Source of the DNA: Flavobacterium ustbae
Lineage (GTDB): Bacteria > Bacteroidota > Bacteroidia > Flavobacteriales > Flavobacteriaceae
Direction: 5' to 3'
Assembly (NCBI RefSeq): GCF_003946915.1
Contig: NZ_RPOC01000008.1
Span: 155,097 to 219,096 of the forward strand
DNA: 64,000 bases
Within the stretch, counting starts at the first letter, position 1, and the number at the start of each line of letters is the position of its first letter. The notes beneath the pieces were generated by a model. It saw only the letters and a program-made list of their open reading frames with translations. It was not told where the DNA came from and made no database searches. Shown one piece after another: positions 17,316 through 25,819 of the stretch. A program made the position numbers and the translations under genes.

Positions 17316-19376
17316 ATGAAAGAACAGGTAAACTTAGAAAATCCGTTGCTTCAAGAATGGTCAGGGCCATACGGAGGCGTTCCGGATTTTGCAAAATATA
17401 AAATTTCAGATTTTAAACCAGCAATAGAAATTGCTATTCAGGAAAAATTGGATGAAATCGACGCAGTTGCAAATAATCCAGAAAACCCGACATTCGAAAA
17501 TACAATAACTGCATTGGAGCTTTCGGGAGAAAAACTGAATAAAATTTATGCGGTTTATGGAATCTACCGTTCAAATTTAAGCAGTCCAGAGTTTAATGTT
17601 GTTGACACCGAAATGTCTCCAAAACTGGCTGAAATCAGCGATAAATTATATCAAAATGAAAAACTTTTCGAGAGAATTGATGTTTTGTATAAATCGGAAA
17701 ATAAAAATTTAAACAACGAACAAAAGCGTTTACTTTGGGTTTATTATTCTGATTTTGTGAAAGAAGGAGCTAAGTTAAATAAAGAAGATAAATCTAAAAT
17801 TGCCAAGATTAATCAGGAATTAGCAGGGCTTTTTACCTTGTTCAGCCAAAAATTATTAGCAGAAGAAAATGATCAGTATTTGGAATTAAAAACTGAAACT
17901 GATTTTGATGGTTTGCCAGAAGAGTTTAAAAATGCCGCAATTGCCGAAGCAAAAGAAAGAAAATTGAACATTTTGGGCTGTATCGGAAATACAAGATCTT
18001 CAATCGAACCGTTTTTGACTTTTTCTAACCAAAGAAATTTAAGAGAAAAAGCTTTTGACATCTTTATAAAAAGAGGTGATAATAAGAACGAAAACGATAC
18101 CAATGAAACTCTCGTGTCGATTTTGAAATTAAGAGCTGAAAAAGCGAAGATTTTAGGCTTTAACAACTTCGCAGAATGGAGTTTGTCAGACAAAATGGCT
18201 AAAGATCCGCAGAAAACTTTAGATTTAATGCATTCTGTTTGGAAACCAGCTGTCGATAAAGTAAAAAATGATGTTGCAGCCATGCAGCAAATGGTCGATA
18301 GAGAAGGAGGGAACTTTAAAATTCAGCCTTGGGATTATCGTTTTTATGCCGAAAAAGTGCGTAAAGAAAAATATGATCTAGATCAAAACGAAATCAAACA
18401 ATATTTACAGCTGGAGAATCTTCGTGAATCGATGTTCTGGACAGCAGGAGAATTGTTTGATTTAGGATTCAAACAATTATTTGATGTTCCGATTTATCAC
18501 GAAGATGTACGCGTTTGGGAAGTGAATAACAAAAATACAGGAGAACCGATAGGATTATGGTATTTTGATCCATATGCTCGTATCGGAAAACGTTCTGGAG
18601 CGTGGATGAATTCGCATCGCGATCAGCAGAAAATAAATGGAAAAACACTTCCAATTGTGTCAAACAACTGCAATTTTATAAAAGGAAATAGTGATGAGCC
18701 AACTCTTATTTCGTGGGATGATGCGACGACTTTGTTTCATGAATTTGGTCATGCTTTACACGGTTTGTGTTCGAATGTGACTTATCCAAGTCTTTCGGGA
18801 ACTTCGGTAGCAAGAGATTACGTGGAGTTTCCATCGCAGTTATTAGAACATTGGTTAGCTACTCCAGAAGTGTTAAATAGATTTGCACTTCATTACAAAA
18901 CAAACGAACCTTTGTCTCAATCATTGGTAGAAAGAATTGGAAAAGCAGCGAATTTTAACGAAGGGTTTGCAACTGTAGAAACAATTTCAAGTTCGTTTGT
19001 TGATATGAAACTGCATCTTACAACCGAGACAATTGACCCTCATAATTTTGAGAAAAAGGTTTTGGCAGAAATTAATATGCCGACTGAAATTGTAATGCGA
19101 CACAGAATTCCGCAATTTGCACATATATTCTCTAGTGACGGATATGCGGCAGGATATTATAGTTATTTATGGGCAGATGTAATCAATGCAGATGCTTACG
19201 AAGCTTTTTTAGAAGCAAACGGACCTTTTGATAAAGTGATTTCTAAACATCTTTATGATACTGTTTTAAGCGTTGGAAACACGATCGATAATGAAACAAT
19301 GTACGAGAATTTCAGAGGACATGCTCCACAGTCAGATGCGCTGATGAGAGCCCGAAATTTTCCAGTTGAAAGTTAG
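17316..19376 (+). CDS. M3 family metallopeptidase (oligopeptidase A / Dcp type)
   Basis: 686 residues. The zinc motif FHEFGHALHG, near residues 474-483, supplies HExxH; the third ligand is a glutamate about 25 residues later in the EFPSQLLEHW segment. Family members cut short peptides in the cytosol, acting as an oligopeptidase or dipeptidyl carboxypeptidase. No signal peptide, so cytosolic, and the NPLLQEWSGPYGGVPDF opening is typical. Flanked by its own terminator; monocistronic. Confidence 0.94.
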   Translation: MKEQVNLENPLLQEWSGPYGGVPDFAKYKISDFKPAIEIAIQEKLDEIDAVANNPENPTFENTITALELSGEKLNKIYAVYGIYRSNLSSPEFNVVDTEMSPKLAEISDKLYQNEKLFERIDVLYKSENKNLNNEQKRLLWVYYSDFVKEGAKLNKEDKSKIAKINQELAGLFTLFSQKLLAEENDQYLELKTETDFDGLPEEFKNAAIAEAKERKLNILGCIGNTRSSIEPFLTFSNQRNLREKAFDIFIKRGDNKNENDTNETLVSILKLRAEKAKILGFNNFAEWSLSDKMAKDPQKTLDLMHSVWKPAVDKVKNDVAAMQQMVDREGGNFKIQPWDYRFYAEKVRKEKYDLDQNEIKQYLQLENLRESMFWTAGELFDLGFKQLFDVPIYHEDVRVWEVNNKNTGEPIGLWYFDPYARIGKRSGAWMNSHRDQQKINGKTLPIVSNNCNFIKGNSDEPTLISWDDATTLFHEFGHALHGLCSNVTYPSLSGTSVARDYVEFPSQLLEHWLATPEVLNRFALHYKTNEPLSQSLVERIGKAANFNEGFATVETISSSFVDMKLHLTTETIDPHNFEKKVLAEINMPTEIVMRHRIPQFAHIFSSDGYAAGYYSYLWADVINADAYEAFLEANGPFDKVISKHLYDTVLSVGNTIDNETMYENFRGHAPQSDALMRARNFPVES

Positions 19377-19386
19377 TAGCAAAATA

Positions 19387-19420
19387 AAAAAGCCCGAATA
19401 ATTAAATATTCGGGCTTTTT
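19387..19420. terminator. Bidirectional terminator between M3 peptidase and tsf
   Basis: Fourteen-base arms (core AAGCCCGAATA / TATTCGGGCTT) around a 6-nt loop, with A and T runs. Confidence 0.9.
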
Positions 19421-19440
19421 AATATTGAAAAAATAATATA

Positions 19441-20403
19441 TTAACCTAAAGTAACTCTTTTGAAACCAGTGATTTCAACGTTGTATCCTTTAACGTAATC
19501 ACCTACTTTTTTACTATCATCTTTGATGAAGTTTTGATCCAATAACGCTTTTTCTTGATCTAACGTAGTGTTGTCAGAGATGAAACGTTGAACTTTTCCT
19601 GGAAGAATTTTGTCCCAAATTTGCTCTGGTTTACCTTCAGCTTTTAATTCAGCTTTAGCATCTTCTTCAGCTTGTTTGATAACTTCTGGAGTTAATTGAG
19701 AGAAAGAGATGTATTTAGGAACATTTTTTAAAGTTTTTCCTAAACGTGCAGCTTCTTCATTATCTTTTTCGATTACAGCAATACGAGCAGCAAGTTCAGA
19801 TTCAACGAAAGCAGGATCAAAATCTTTGTAAGATAATGTGTCAGCTCCCATAGAAGCAACTTGCATAGAGATGTCTTTAGTTAAAGTCTCAGCGTTGTCA
19901 ACTTTAGCAGAAATAGCTGTTAAAGCAGCAATTTTGTTAACGTGAACGTAAGATCCAACGAAAGCACCTTCTAAAATTTCGAAACCACCGATTTCGATTT
20001 TCTCACCGATAACACCAGTTTGCTCGATTAATTTTTCAGCAACAGTAATTCCGTTGAAATCAGAAGCTAAAAATTCTTCTTTAGTAGAGAAGTTGATCGC
20101 TTTTTCAACTAAATCTTTAGCTAAAGTTACGAAAGCTTCATTTTTACCTACGAAGTCAGTTTCGCAGTTCAAAGTGATGATAGCTCCTTTAGTGTTGTCA
20201 GCATTGATAAAAGAAACAGCAGCTCCTTCAGAAGACTCACGGTCAGAACGGTTAGCAGCAACTTTTTGTCCTTTTTCTCTAAGGATTTGTATAGCTTTAT
20301 CGAAATCTCCTTCAGCTTCAACTAAAGCTTTTTTACAGTCCATCATTCCGGCACCTGTAGATTGTCTTAATTTATTTACGTCTGCAGCAGTAATTGTTGC
20401 CAT
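19441..20403 (-). CDS. tsf: Elongation factor Ts
   Basis: 320 residues. EF-Ts exchanges GDP for GTP on EF-Tu. The N terminus ADVNKLRQSTGAGMMDCKKALVEAEGDFDKAI holds the UBA-like helix bundle and the TGAGMMDCK signature; LNCETDFVGKNEAF near residues 78-91 is the second signature. It lies downstream of rpsB as in most bacteria, 138 bp away with GGAATTT repeats in the gap. Confidence 0.97.
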   Translation of the reverse strand: MATITAADVNKLRQSTGAGMMDCKKALVEAEGDFDKAIQILREKGQKVAANRSDRESSEGAAVSFINADNTKGAIITLNCETDFVGKNEAFVTLAKDLVEKAINFSTKEEFLASDFNGITVAEKLIEQTGVIGEKIEIGGFEILEGAFVGSYVHVNKIAALTAISAKVDNAETLTKDISMQVASMGADTLSYKDFDPAFVESELAARIAVIEKDNEEAARLGKTLKNVPKYISFSQLTPEVIKQAEEDAKAELKAEGKPEQIWDKILPGKVQRFISDNTTLDQEKALLDQNFIKDDSKKVGDYVKGYNVEITGFKRVTLG

Positions 20404-20500
20404 AATATTTTGAGTTTTAATGTTAAAAGTAAAAATTCCATCTTCTAAATCCCAAACTCCAATTTTATTAAATTATCAACATAACGTTTTTAATTTTGTA

Positions 20501-20536
20501 TTTGGAATTTGGAATTTAAAATTTGGAATTTAAAAT
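20501..20536. repeat. GGAATTT heptamer repeat between rpsB and tsf
   Basis: Runs of TTTGGAA and TTTAAAA-type heptamers without a clear pairing arm. Same repeat class as 5942-5986. Confidence 0.6.
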
Positions 20537-20541
20537 TTGAT

Positions 20542-21306
20542 TTATTCTTCAGTTGCAGGAGCAGCTTCAGCCTCAACAGCAGGAGCTTCTTCAGCAGCTT
20601 CAACTTCTTTTTCTGCACCTCTGTCAGAAAGACCTTCGATTACAGCAGTAGTTACTAAAGATAAAATTTTGTCAATTGATTTAGAAGCGTCATCATTTGC
20701 AGGAATCACGTAATCAACCTCTCTTGGGTCAGAATTCGTATCAACCATTGCGAAAACTGGAATGTTTAATTTTTGAGCTTCTTTTATTGCGATGTGTTCA
20801 GCTTTGATATCTACTACGAACAATGCTGCAGGTAGTCTAGACATATCAGCAATTGAACCTAAGTTTTTCTCTAATTTAGCACGTAGACGATCAACTTGTA
20901 AACGCTCTTTCTTAGAAAGTGTGTTGAAAGTACCATCTTTCTTCATTTTATCGATAGAAGACATTTTTTTAACTGCCTTTCTGATTGTTACGAAGTTAGT
21001 TAGCATTCCACCTGGCCATCTTTCAGTGATGTAAGGCATGTTTGCTGCTTTTGCTTTATCAGCAACGATGTCTTTTGCTTGTTTTTTGGTAGCTACGAAT
21101 AAAATTTTTCTACCTGATGCAGCGATTTTTTTCAAAGCTTCATTAGCTTCTTCAATTTTAGCTGCAGTTTTATATAGATTGATAATGTGAATACCATTGC
21201 GCTCCATATAAATGTAAGGAGCCATGTTTGGATCCCATTTTCTAGTCATGTGTCCGAAGTGAACACCTGCTTCTAGTAATTCTTTTACTTCTATTTTGTT
21301 TGCCAT
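20542..21306 (-). CDS. rpsB: 30S ribosomal protein S2
   Basis: 254 residues. The start ANKIEVKELLEAGVHFGHMTRKWDPNM and the segment ERWPGGMLTNFVTIRKAVKKM are diagnostic of S2, and PREVDYVIPANDDASKSI closes the conserved part. A Glu/Ala-rich tail of about 25 residues ends the protein, as is common in Bacteroidota. It heads an rpsB-tsf unit, with a structured 176-bp gap behind rpsI. Confidence 0.97.
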   Translation of the reverse strand: MANKIEVKELLEAGVHFGHMTRKWDPNMAPYIYMERNGIHIINLYKTAAKIEEANEALKKIAASGRKILFVATKKQAKDIVADKAKAANMPYITERWPGGMLTNFVTIRKAVKKMSSIDKMKKDGTFNTLSKKERLQVDRLRAKLEKNLGSIADMSRLPAALFVVDIKAEHIAIKEAQKLNIPVFAMVDTNSDPREVDYVIPANDDASKSIDKILSLVTTAVIEGLSDRGAEKEVEAAEEAPAVEAEAAPATEE

Positions 21307-21332
21307 TTTTGTACTAGTTTACGTTCTGTTGA

Positions 21333-21404
21333 TTAGCAATGTATAAATGGCGATTTCTCTGGCTTTATACATTTAGATGCTAAACTATATCCTACCTCGA
21401 TAGG
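21333..21404 (-). promoter_or_regulatory. Candidate structured leader of rpsB
   Basis: On the minus strand, before rpsB, lies a small hairpin (TCCTA / TAGGA, about 21389-21404), then a long hairpin with arms about 21364-21383 and 21333-21347 (ATGTATAAA / TTTATACAT core with a bulge). The 3' end is about 27 bases before the start codon. It may be an S2 autoregulatory leader; inferred from position and folding only. Confidence 0.45.
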
Positions 21405-21450
21405 AGAGCAACAATAACTGTGTTTTTTAATTTCAATAAATAATTGATAA

Positions 21451-21475
21451 TGTCTTGTCCCATCCGAACAAGACA
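21451..21475 (-). terminator. Hairpin behind rpsI
   Basis: Eight-base perfect arms TGTCTTGT / ACAAGACA. No strong T run follows on the minus strand, so it may be a weak terminator or a processing site. Confidence 0.45.
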
Positions 21476-21482
21476 GGTAATA

Positions 21483-21869
21483 TTAACGTTTAGAGAACTG
21501 GAATCTCTTACGAGCTTTCTTCTGACCGAATTTCTTACGTTCAACCATTCTTGGGTCTCTTGTTAATAAACCTTCTGGTTTAAGGATAGCTCTGTTTTCA
21601 GCGTTAACTTCACACATTACGCGTGCTAATGCCATTCTTACAGCTTCTGCCTGACCAGTTGTACCACCTCCGTAAACGTTTACTTTTACGTCAAAGTTAC
21701 TAGCGTTTTCTGTCATAGAAAGCGGTTGTAAAACTTTGTACTGTAAAGTTGCAGTTGGAAAGTAAGTTGCGAATTCTTTTTTGTTTACAGTGATGTTTCC
21801 AGTTCCTTCAGAAACGTATACACGTGCAACAGCGGTTTTTCTTCTACCGATTTTGTGAATAACTCCCAT
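21483..21869 (-). CDS. rpsI: 30S ribosomal protein S9
   Basis: 128 residues. The opening IHKIGRRKTAVARVYVSEGTG and the ending RKKFGQKKARKRFQFSKR are typical; the basic C-terminal tail reaches the P-site tRNA. Its start shares one base with the rplM stop, the usual L13-S9 pair. Confidence 0.97.
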   Translation of the reverse strand: MGVIHKIGRRKTAVARVYVSEGTGNITVNKKEFATYFPTATLQYKVLQPLSMTENASNFDVKVNVYGGGTTGQAEAVRMALARVMCEVNAENRAILKPEGLLTRDPRMVERKKFGQKKARKRFQFSKR

Positions 21870-22324
21870 TACTTAAGATCATTTAGGTTAACAGTTCTAG
21901 GTTTTTGAGCTCCGTGAGTGTGCTCAGCTCCTACAACAACATTTAGATTTCTGAAAAGTTCTGCTCCTAATTTGTTTTTAGGTAACATACCTTTTACCGC
22001 TTTTTCTACTAATAATGCAGGGTTTTTAGCTTGCAATACTTTAGCAGTTAAAGTTCTTTGTCCTCCTGGGTAACCTGTATGACGCATGTAAATTTTGTCA
22101 TTCAATTTTGTACCTGTAAGGTTAATTTTTTCTGAGTTGATAACAATTACGTTATCTCCACAGTCAACGTGCGGTGTGTAACTTGGCTTGTACTTACCTC
22201 TTAAGATCATAGCAACCTTAGATGCAAGACGTCCTAAGTTATGACCTTCAGCGTCAACAACAATCCACTCTTTAGTTACAGTGCCTTTGTTTGCCGAAAC
22301 TGTTTTGTAGCTTAATGCGTCCAT
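21869..22324 (-). CDS. rplM: 50S ribosomal protein L13
   Basis: 151 residues. WIVVDAEGHNLGRLASKVAMILRGK and HTGYPGGQRTLTAK are the L13 hallmarks, and MLPKNKLG follows near residue 113. First gene of the rplM-rpsI operon, with a strong promoter upstream. Confidence 0.97.
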   Translation of the reverse strand: MDALSYKTVSANKGTVTKEWIVVDAEGHNLGRLASKVAMILRGKYKPSYTPHVDCGDNVIVINSEKINLTGTKLNDKIYMRHTGYPGGQRTLTAKVLQAKNPALLVEKAVKGMLPKNKLGAELFRNLNVVVGAEHTHGAQKPRTVNLNDLK

Positions 22325-22347
22325 AATATTATTTTAATTAAACATTC

Positions 22348-22397
22348 CATCCCCAATAAAGGGGATGCAAAAGTACAATTAATTATTTTAAAACCAA
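22348..22397 (-). promoter_or_regulatory. Strong rplM promoter with an inverted repeat at the transcription start
   Basis: On the minus strand TTG (22395-22397), exactly 19 bases, then TACTTTTG (22368-22375) give a full Bacteroidota promoter. Directly after the -7 box is the inverted repeat CATCCCC / GGGGATG (22348-22354 and 22361-22367), which overlaps the likely start site and may be an operator or leader hairpin. Confidence 0.75.
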
Positions 22398-22460
22398 ATA
22401 CCTTAAAGAATATTTTATTGGCTGAAAATCAGGCATTCAGTTTTTGAAATAAATGGACAT

Positions 22461-22496
22461 AAAAAAAACCGTCTCTTTTGAAGTAAAAAGACGGTT
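22461..22496 (-). terminator. Terminator of the ferritin-like gene pair
   Basis: On the minus strand AACCGTCT and AGACGGTT pair and are followed by eight T's. It lies 22 bases after the stop of the second ferritin-like gene. Confidence 0.85.
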
Positions 22497-22517
22497 CAAT
22501 AATACAAAAAATATGGC

Positions 22518-23330
22518 TTATACAATAAATATATTGGCAATATCTACCACCTGTTGTGTTGTAAGTGGTTCATCATAAGCTTCTGAGCCTGCTGCTGCAC
22601 CAAATGCGGTTGCGGTGTTAAAACCTGCTTGCATCGTTACGCCTTCGCCATCATATACAGCTTGTGTTGCTGCTGGCATTCCTGCGCCTCTTTCACTATT
22701 TGAAATCCATCCTTTTAAGCCTCGAAGTCTTCGCACTTCAGATGCATGGCGCGCTTCTACAGAATGGATTTGTAGTGCAGCTTGTAACAAATCGGGAGTC
22801 GTAATTAGATTTCCAGCCTGTCCTTTATAAGCTCTTACGCCTGTGTCTTCAAAAGCTTGAGCAAGAGCTAAAAATGTCGGATAATCTCCAAAAGGGTCAA
22901 ATGCACCTCCTACAGTAAAATCAAAGGTTGGTTTAGGGACAAAGTTCGCACTTGCCGAACCACCCAGACCTGCAATTAAAAATTTAACATGATCAGACTC
23001 ATGTGCAGCAATCTGTTGGAAAACTTTCAAATCGCGTCCGCCATTTTCAGATGCTGGAATTACTCCAGAATCTAACGCCATAGCATAAAATTCATCTTCA
23101 AGGTATTCTAGTGTCAAGGCAAACTGTAGTGCTCCAATCGGTGTAGCGGGAGTTGCTGTAATGTCTTTAGCGAATGCTTTATTGGTTAAAGCCGATAGCC
23201 CAAAAGGAATTGAAGCTAGAGCTAAATTTTTTCCGATATTCCCAAACTGAGAAAAACTATCTCTTCTTGAGCCAGTGCTCTTCATTAAATTGTCATCAGT
23301 AAAGGATTCTATAAATTTTAAAATGTTCAT
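22518..23330 (-). CDS. Exported ferritin-like domain protein
   Basis: 270 residues. The N terminus has SRRDS then a hydrophobic run ending SALTNKAFA, which fits Tat export with cleavage near residue 53. The rest is a ferritin-like four-helix bundle with Glu and His at helix positions: ALTLEYLEDEFYAM, AAHESDHVKFL, AQAFEDTGVRAYKG and HSVEARHASEVRRLRG. This is the layout of a di-metal centre. The gene lies 25 bp after a paralog. Proteins of this type are common in Bacteroidota but their role is not established; oxidase, iron storage and stress protection are all open. Confidence 0.78.
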   Translation of the reverse strand: MNILKFIESFTDDNLMKSTGSRRDSFSQFGNIGKNLALASIPFGLSALTNKAFAKDITATPATPIGALQFALTLEYLEDEFYAMALDSGVIPASENGGRDLKVFQQIAAHESDHVKFLIAGLGGSASANFVPKPTFDFTVGGAFDPFGDYPTFLALAQAFEDTGVRAYKGQAGNLITTPDLLQAALQIHSVEARHASEVRRLRGLKGWISNSERGAGMPAATQAVYDGEGVTMQAGFNTATAFGAAAGSEAYDEPLTTQQVVDIANIFIV

Positions 23331-23355
23331 AATTTCTAAGTTTTAGCTGGTTAGA

Positions 23356-24102
23356 TTAAGGTAAATATTTGGCTGTAAATTTTGTAGTGATAAAATTTGC
23401 AGCAATAGGAAGAATTTTAGACGGATCTTTAGCATCATCTAAACCTGTTGACATGTTTACAATATCATCTCCAGCAAAATCTTTCGAATTTGGATTGATC
23501 AAACTTCTTATTGCGGCTGCGTGGCGTGCTTCTACAGAAACAATTTTTCCTGCTAACAATAAATAATCGGCAGTTTTAATTAATTTTCCAGCACCGTTGT
23601 ACGCGGCAACTCCCGTATCTTCTAATGCTTTTGCGGTAGCAAGTACTTCTGTGCGGCTATTAAAATTTAGAGAGCCATAATTAAAGGCTAAAGAAGGAAG
23701 CAATTGAGAGCTTGGATCTGGAAGTGCTCCAGTCAAAGCGGCTTTAAAGAAATCTCTGTGCACTACTTCGTGGTGGTACAAATCTGTTAAGACTTCTCTT
23801 TCTAAAGAACTAAAAACAGAATTGAAACTGCTTGAATTTACAACCTTAGTGTAAAAATCAGCTTCTAATTGTTCAAGAGCGTATGCATAAGTAAGAACTC
23901 CAAAATCGCCAGAGCCTAAATCAAAAATACCATTTCGAACTCCAGGTAAGGAGGTGTCGTCCATGTTATCATCATTATCATTGTCGCTGCAACCAGCTAA
24001 AATCAAACCTGTGGTTGCTAATGTTAACCCACTGAGCTTAAGAAAGCTCCTTCTGCTATTCAATGAAGGATCAACTTCATGAATTTTAACTTCGTTTTTC
24101 AT
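23356..24102 (-). CDS. Tat-exported ferritin-like lipoprotein
   Basis: 248 residues. The N terminus SRRSFLKLSGLTLATTGLILAGC combines a twin-arginine signal with a lipobox (LAGC), so a folded protein should be exported and lipidated. An Asp/Asn-rich linker leads to a ferritin-like bundle with AYALEQLEADFYTKV, DLYHHEVVHRDFF, AKALEDTGVAAYNG and VSVEARHAAAIRSL. Tat export of a folded, metal-loaded protein fits a di-metal site. First of the pair; divergent from the LacI-type regulator. Confidence 0.8.
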   Translation of the reverse strand: MKNEVKIHEVDPSLNSRRSFLKLSGLTLATTGLILAGCSDNDNDDNMDDTSLPGVRNGIFDLGSGDFGVLTYAYALEQLEADFYTKVVNSSSFNSVFSSLEREVLTDLYHHEVVHRDFFKAALTGALPDPSSQLLPSLAFNYGSLNFNSRTEVLATAKALEDTGVAAYNGAGKLIKTADYLLLAGKIVSVEARHAAAIRSLINPNSKDFAGDDIVNMSTGLDDAKDPSKILPIAANFITTKFTAKYLP

Positions 24103-24123
24103 AATTAAAGGTTTTTTAATAAG

Positions 24124-24152
24124 GTTAATAACATTGGTCTTTACTTATTAAC
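24124..24152. promoter_or_regulatory. Inverted repeat upstream of the ferritin-like operon
   Basis: GTTAATAA (24124-24131) and TTATTAAC (24145-24152) are perfect inverted arms 22-50 bp upstream of the ferritin-like start. Possible operator for the adjacent regulator; not like a classical LacI operator, so uncertain. Confidence 0.3.
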
Positions 24153-24266
24153 GAAATTTTTAGAGATACGGTTTTAAACTTTAACATTTATTGTTTTTCT
24201 TTTAAAAAAATTTCAGTGTTTTGAAGATGAACTGCTTGTTTTTTATTTTATTTTCGGTAATTCTAC

Positions 24267-24274
24267 TATATTTG
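24267..24274 (+). promoter_or_regulatory. Promoter -7 box of the LacI-type gene
   Basis: TATATTTG, 28 bases before the ATG at 24303. Confidence 0.6.
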
Positions 24275-24302
24275 TATCAATTACGTTAAAAACTATTTTT
24301 AA

Positions 24303-25328
24303 ATGAAAGCTAAAGCAACTCTCAAACAAATTGCAAAAGAACTTGGTGTCTCTGTATCGACAGTTTCTAAGGCGTTAAATGACAGCCCGGAAATTAGTGA
24401 GCAAACGAAAGTGAAGATTAAGGAGTATGCCAAACTCAAAAATTACAAGCCTAATGTTATTGGTTTAAATTTAAAAAATCGTAAAACCAAAACCATCGGG
24501 GTAATTATTCCGAATATTCTAAATTCTTTCTTTGCGAAAGTTTTTAGCGGTATTGAGAAAGTGGCCGACAAAAAGGGATATAATGTAATCACCTGTATTT
24601 CTAATGAATCTTTAGAAAAAGAAATTCATACGCTTGAAATGCTAAGTAATGGAACGATTGACGGATTTATCCTTTCGGTTTCTGAAGAAGCACAAAAACT
24701 TCAAGATTACAATCATTTCTCTGAAATCATTAATGATGGAACGCCAATTGTGATGTTCGACCGAATTGCTGATGAAGTTGAATGTGATAAAGTGGTAGTA
24801 GATGATTTTGATTCGGCTTTAAATTCGACACAGCATTTAATCGATTTAGGATGCAAAAATATTGCCTTGATTTCTTCAGTTGATAATTTAAGTATCGGGA
24901 AATTAAGAGCTGATGGTTATTTAAAAGCCTTAAAAGACAACAATATTCCAATTAACGAAAAAATAATTCTTCGTACCGATTCAGAAGAAGATATGAAAAG
25001 CAAAATCGAAGGAATATTGGATCAAAAAGTAGACGGAATTTTTGCTTTAGATGAAAATGATTCTGTTGCAGCTTTAAGAGTAAGTTTGAAAAAAGGATAC
25101 AGAGTTCCAGAAGATATTTCAATTATTGGTTTTGCAGACGGAATTCTAGCATCAAGACGTTTATCGCCGAGTTTGACAACAGTTAGTCAGCACGGTGTTG
25201 AAATTGGAGAAGTGGCTGCAAAAAGATTAATCGAAAGATTAGAAGAACCGGAAGGAACGGTTTCAGAATACGAAACCATCGTAATTAAGACGAAACTGAA
25301 AGAAAGAGAGTCTACGAGAAAGAAATAA
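24303..25328 (+). CDS. LacI-family transcriptional regulator
   Basis: 341 residues. The DNA-binding domain TLKQIAKELGVSVSTVSKAL (residues 6-25) and hinge helix are standard. The effector domain follows: TIGVIIPNILNSFFAKVFSGIE, GFILSVS, PIVMFDRI and FDSALNSTQHLIDLGCKNIALIS. The family usually senses sugars. It stands divergent from the exported ferritin-like pair and has no sugar genes nearby, so the target is unknown. A perfect palindrome terminator follows. Confidence 0.93.
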   Translation: MKAKATLKQIAKELGVSVSTVSKALNDSPEISEQTKVKIKEYAKLKNYKPNVIGLNLKNRKTKTIGVIIPNILNSFFAKVFSGIEKVADKKGYNVITCISNESLEKEIHTLEMLSNGTIDGFILSVSEEAQKLQDYNHFSEIINDGTPIVMFDRIADEVECDKVVVDDFDSALNSTQHLIDLGCKNIALISSVDNLSIGKLRADGYLKALKDNNIPINEKIILRTDSEEDMKSKIEGILDQKVDGIFALDENDSVAALRVSLKKGYRVPEDISIIGFADGILASRRLSPSLTTVSQHGVEIGEVAAKRLIERLEEPEGTVSEYETIVIKTKLKERESTRKK

Positions 25329-25370
25329 AAAGAAAACCATTCGCCGCGGCGAATGGTTTTCTTTTTATTT
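25323..25370. terminator. Perfect 48-bp palindrome, bidirectional terminator
   Basis: Two 24-base arms meet without a spacer at 25346/25347 (core CCATTCGCCG / CGGCGAATGG, then GTTTTC with A and T runs). The first two bases of the minus-strand gene's stop codon lie in its right end. Confidence 0.92.
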
Positions 25371-25758
25371 AAATGAGAAGTAAGACAGATGCAATTAGAA
25401 AAAATAATACTATTCTAAATTTCTTTTGCTGTTCAGCTTTACGAAGATATCCCTCTTCTTCTAAATTCCAAGAGAATATAAGTTCAATAAGTGTTCCTCC
25501 TAAATTGAATACAAAGTCAGAAATGCTGTAACTTTCTTTGGCTCTTTTTAGTGCCTCAAAATTTTCCTTTTTCTTTTCTATATATTTAGCTTGGTCTATT
25601 AATTTAAAATCGACTTTCCGACTATAAAGCTCAGCGACTGCTAGTTGATATGCGCGCTCATTCCATTTTTTTGGAGCACCAGTTATTGCTAGTAATTCTT
25701 TTGTTGTTCGGGTTTTAATAGGAGGCTTAAAATCGTCTGTCATATAAGTCGAATTCAA
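25369..25758 (-). CDS. Hypothetical tail-anchored membrane protein
   Basis: 129 residues, not recognised. The N-terminal two thirds are charged and helical (KTRTTKELLAITGAPKKWNE, then a coiled-coil-like EKKKENFEALKRAKES). A single hydrophobic helix, FRIVLFFLIASVLLLI, occupies the last 16 residues, so the protein should be anchored by its tail with the body in the cytosol. A second in-frame ATG is five codons in. Between a regulator and polA, with heptamer-related repeats before polA. Confidence 0.65.
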   Translation of the reverse strand: MNSTYMTDDFKPPIKTRTTKELLAITGAPKKWNERAYQLAVAELYSRKVDFKLIDQAKYIEKKKENFEALKRAKESYSISDFVFNLGGTLIELIFSWNLEEEGYLRKAEQQKKFRIVLFFLIASVLLLI

Positions 25759-25818
25759 AATCTAAAATCAACAATCTAAAATCAACAATCTAAAATCAAC
25801 AATCTGAAATCTAAAATT
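25759..25818. repeat. 14-bp tandem repeat before the polA stop
   Basis: AATCTAAAATCAAC is present three times in a row (25759-25800), then a diverged unit to about 25818. It uses the same TCTAAAA heptamer as 8279-8306. Confidence 0.85.
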
Positions 25819-25819
25819 A

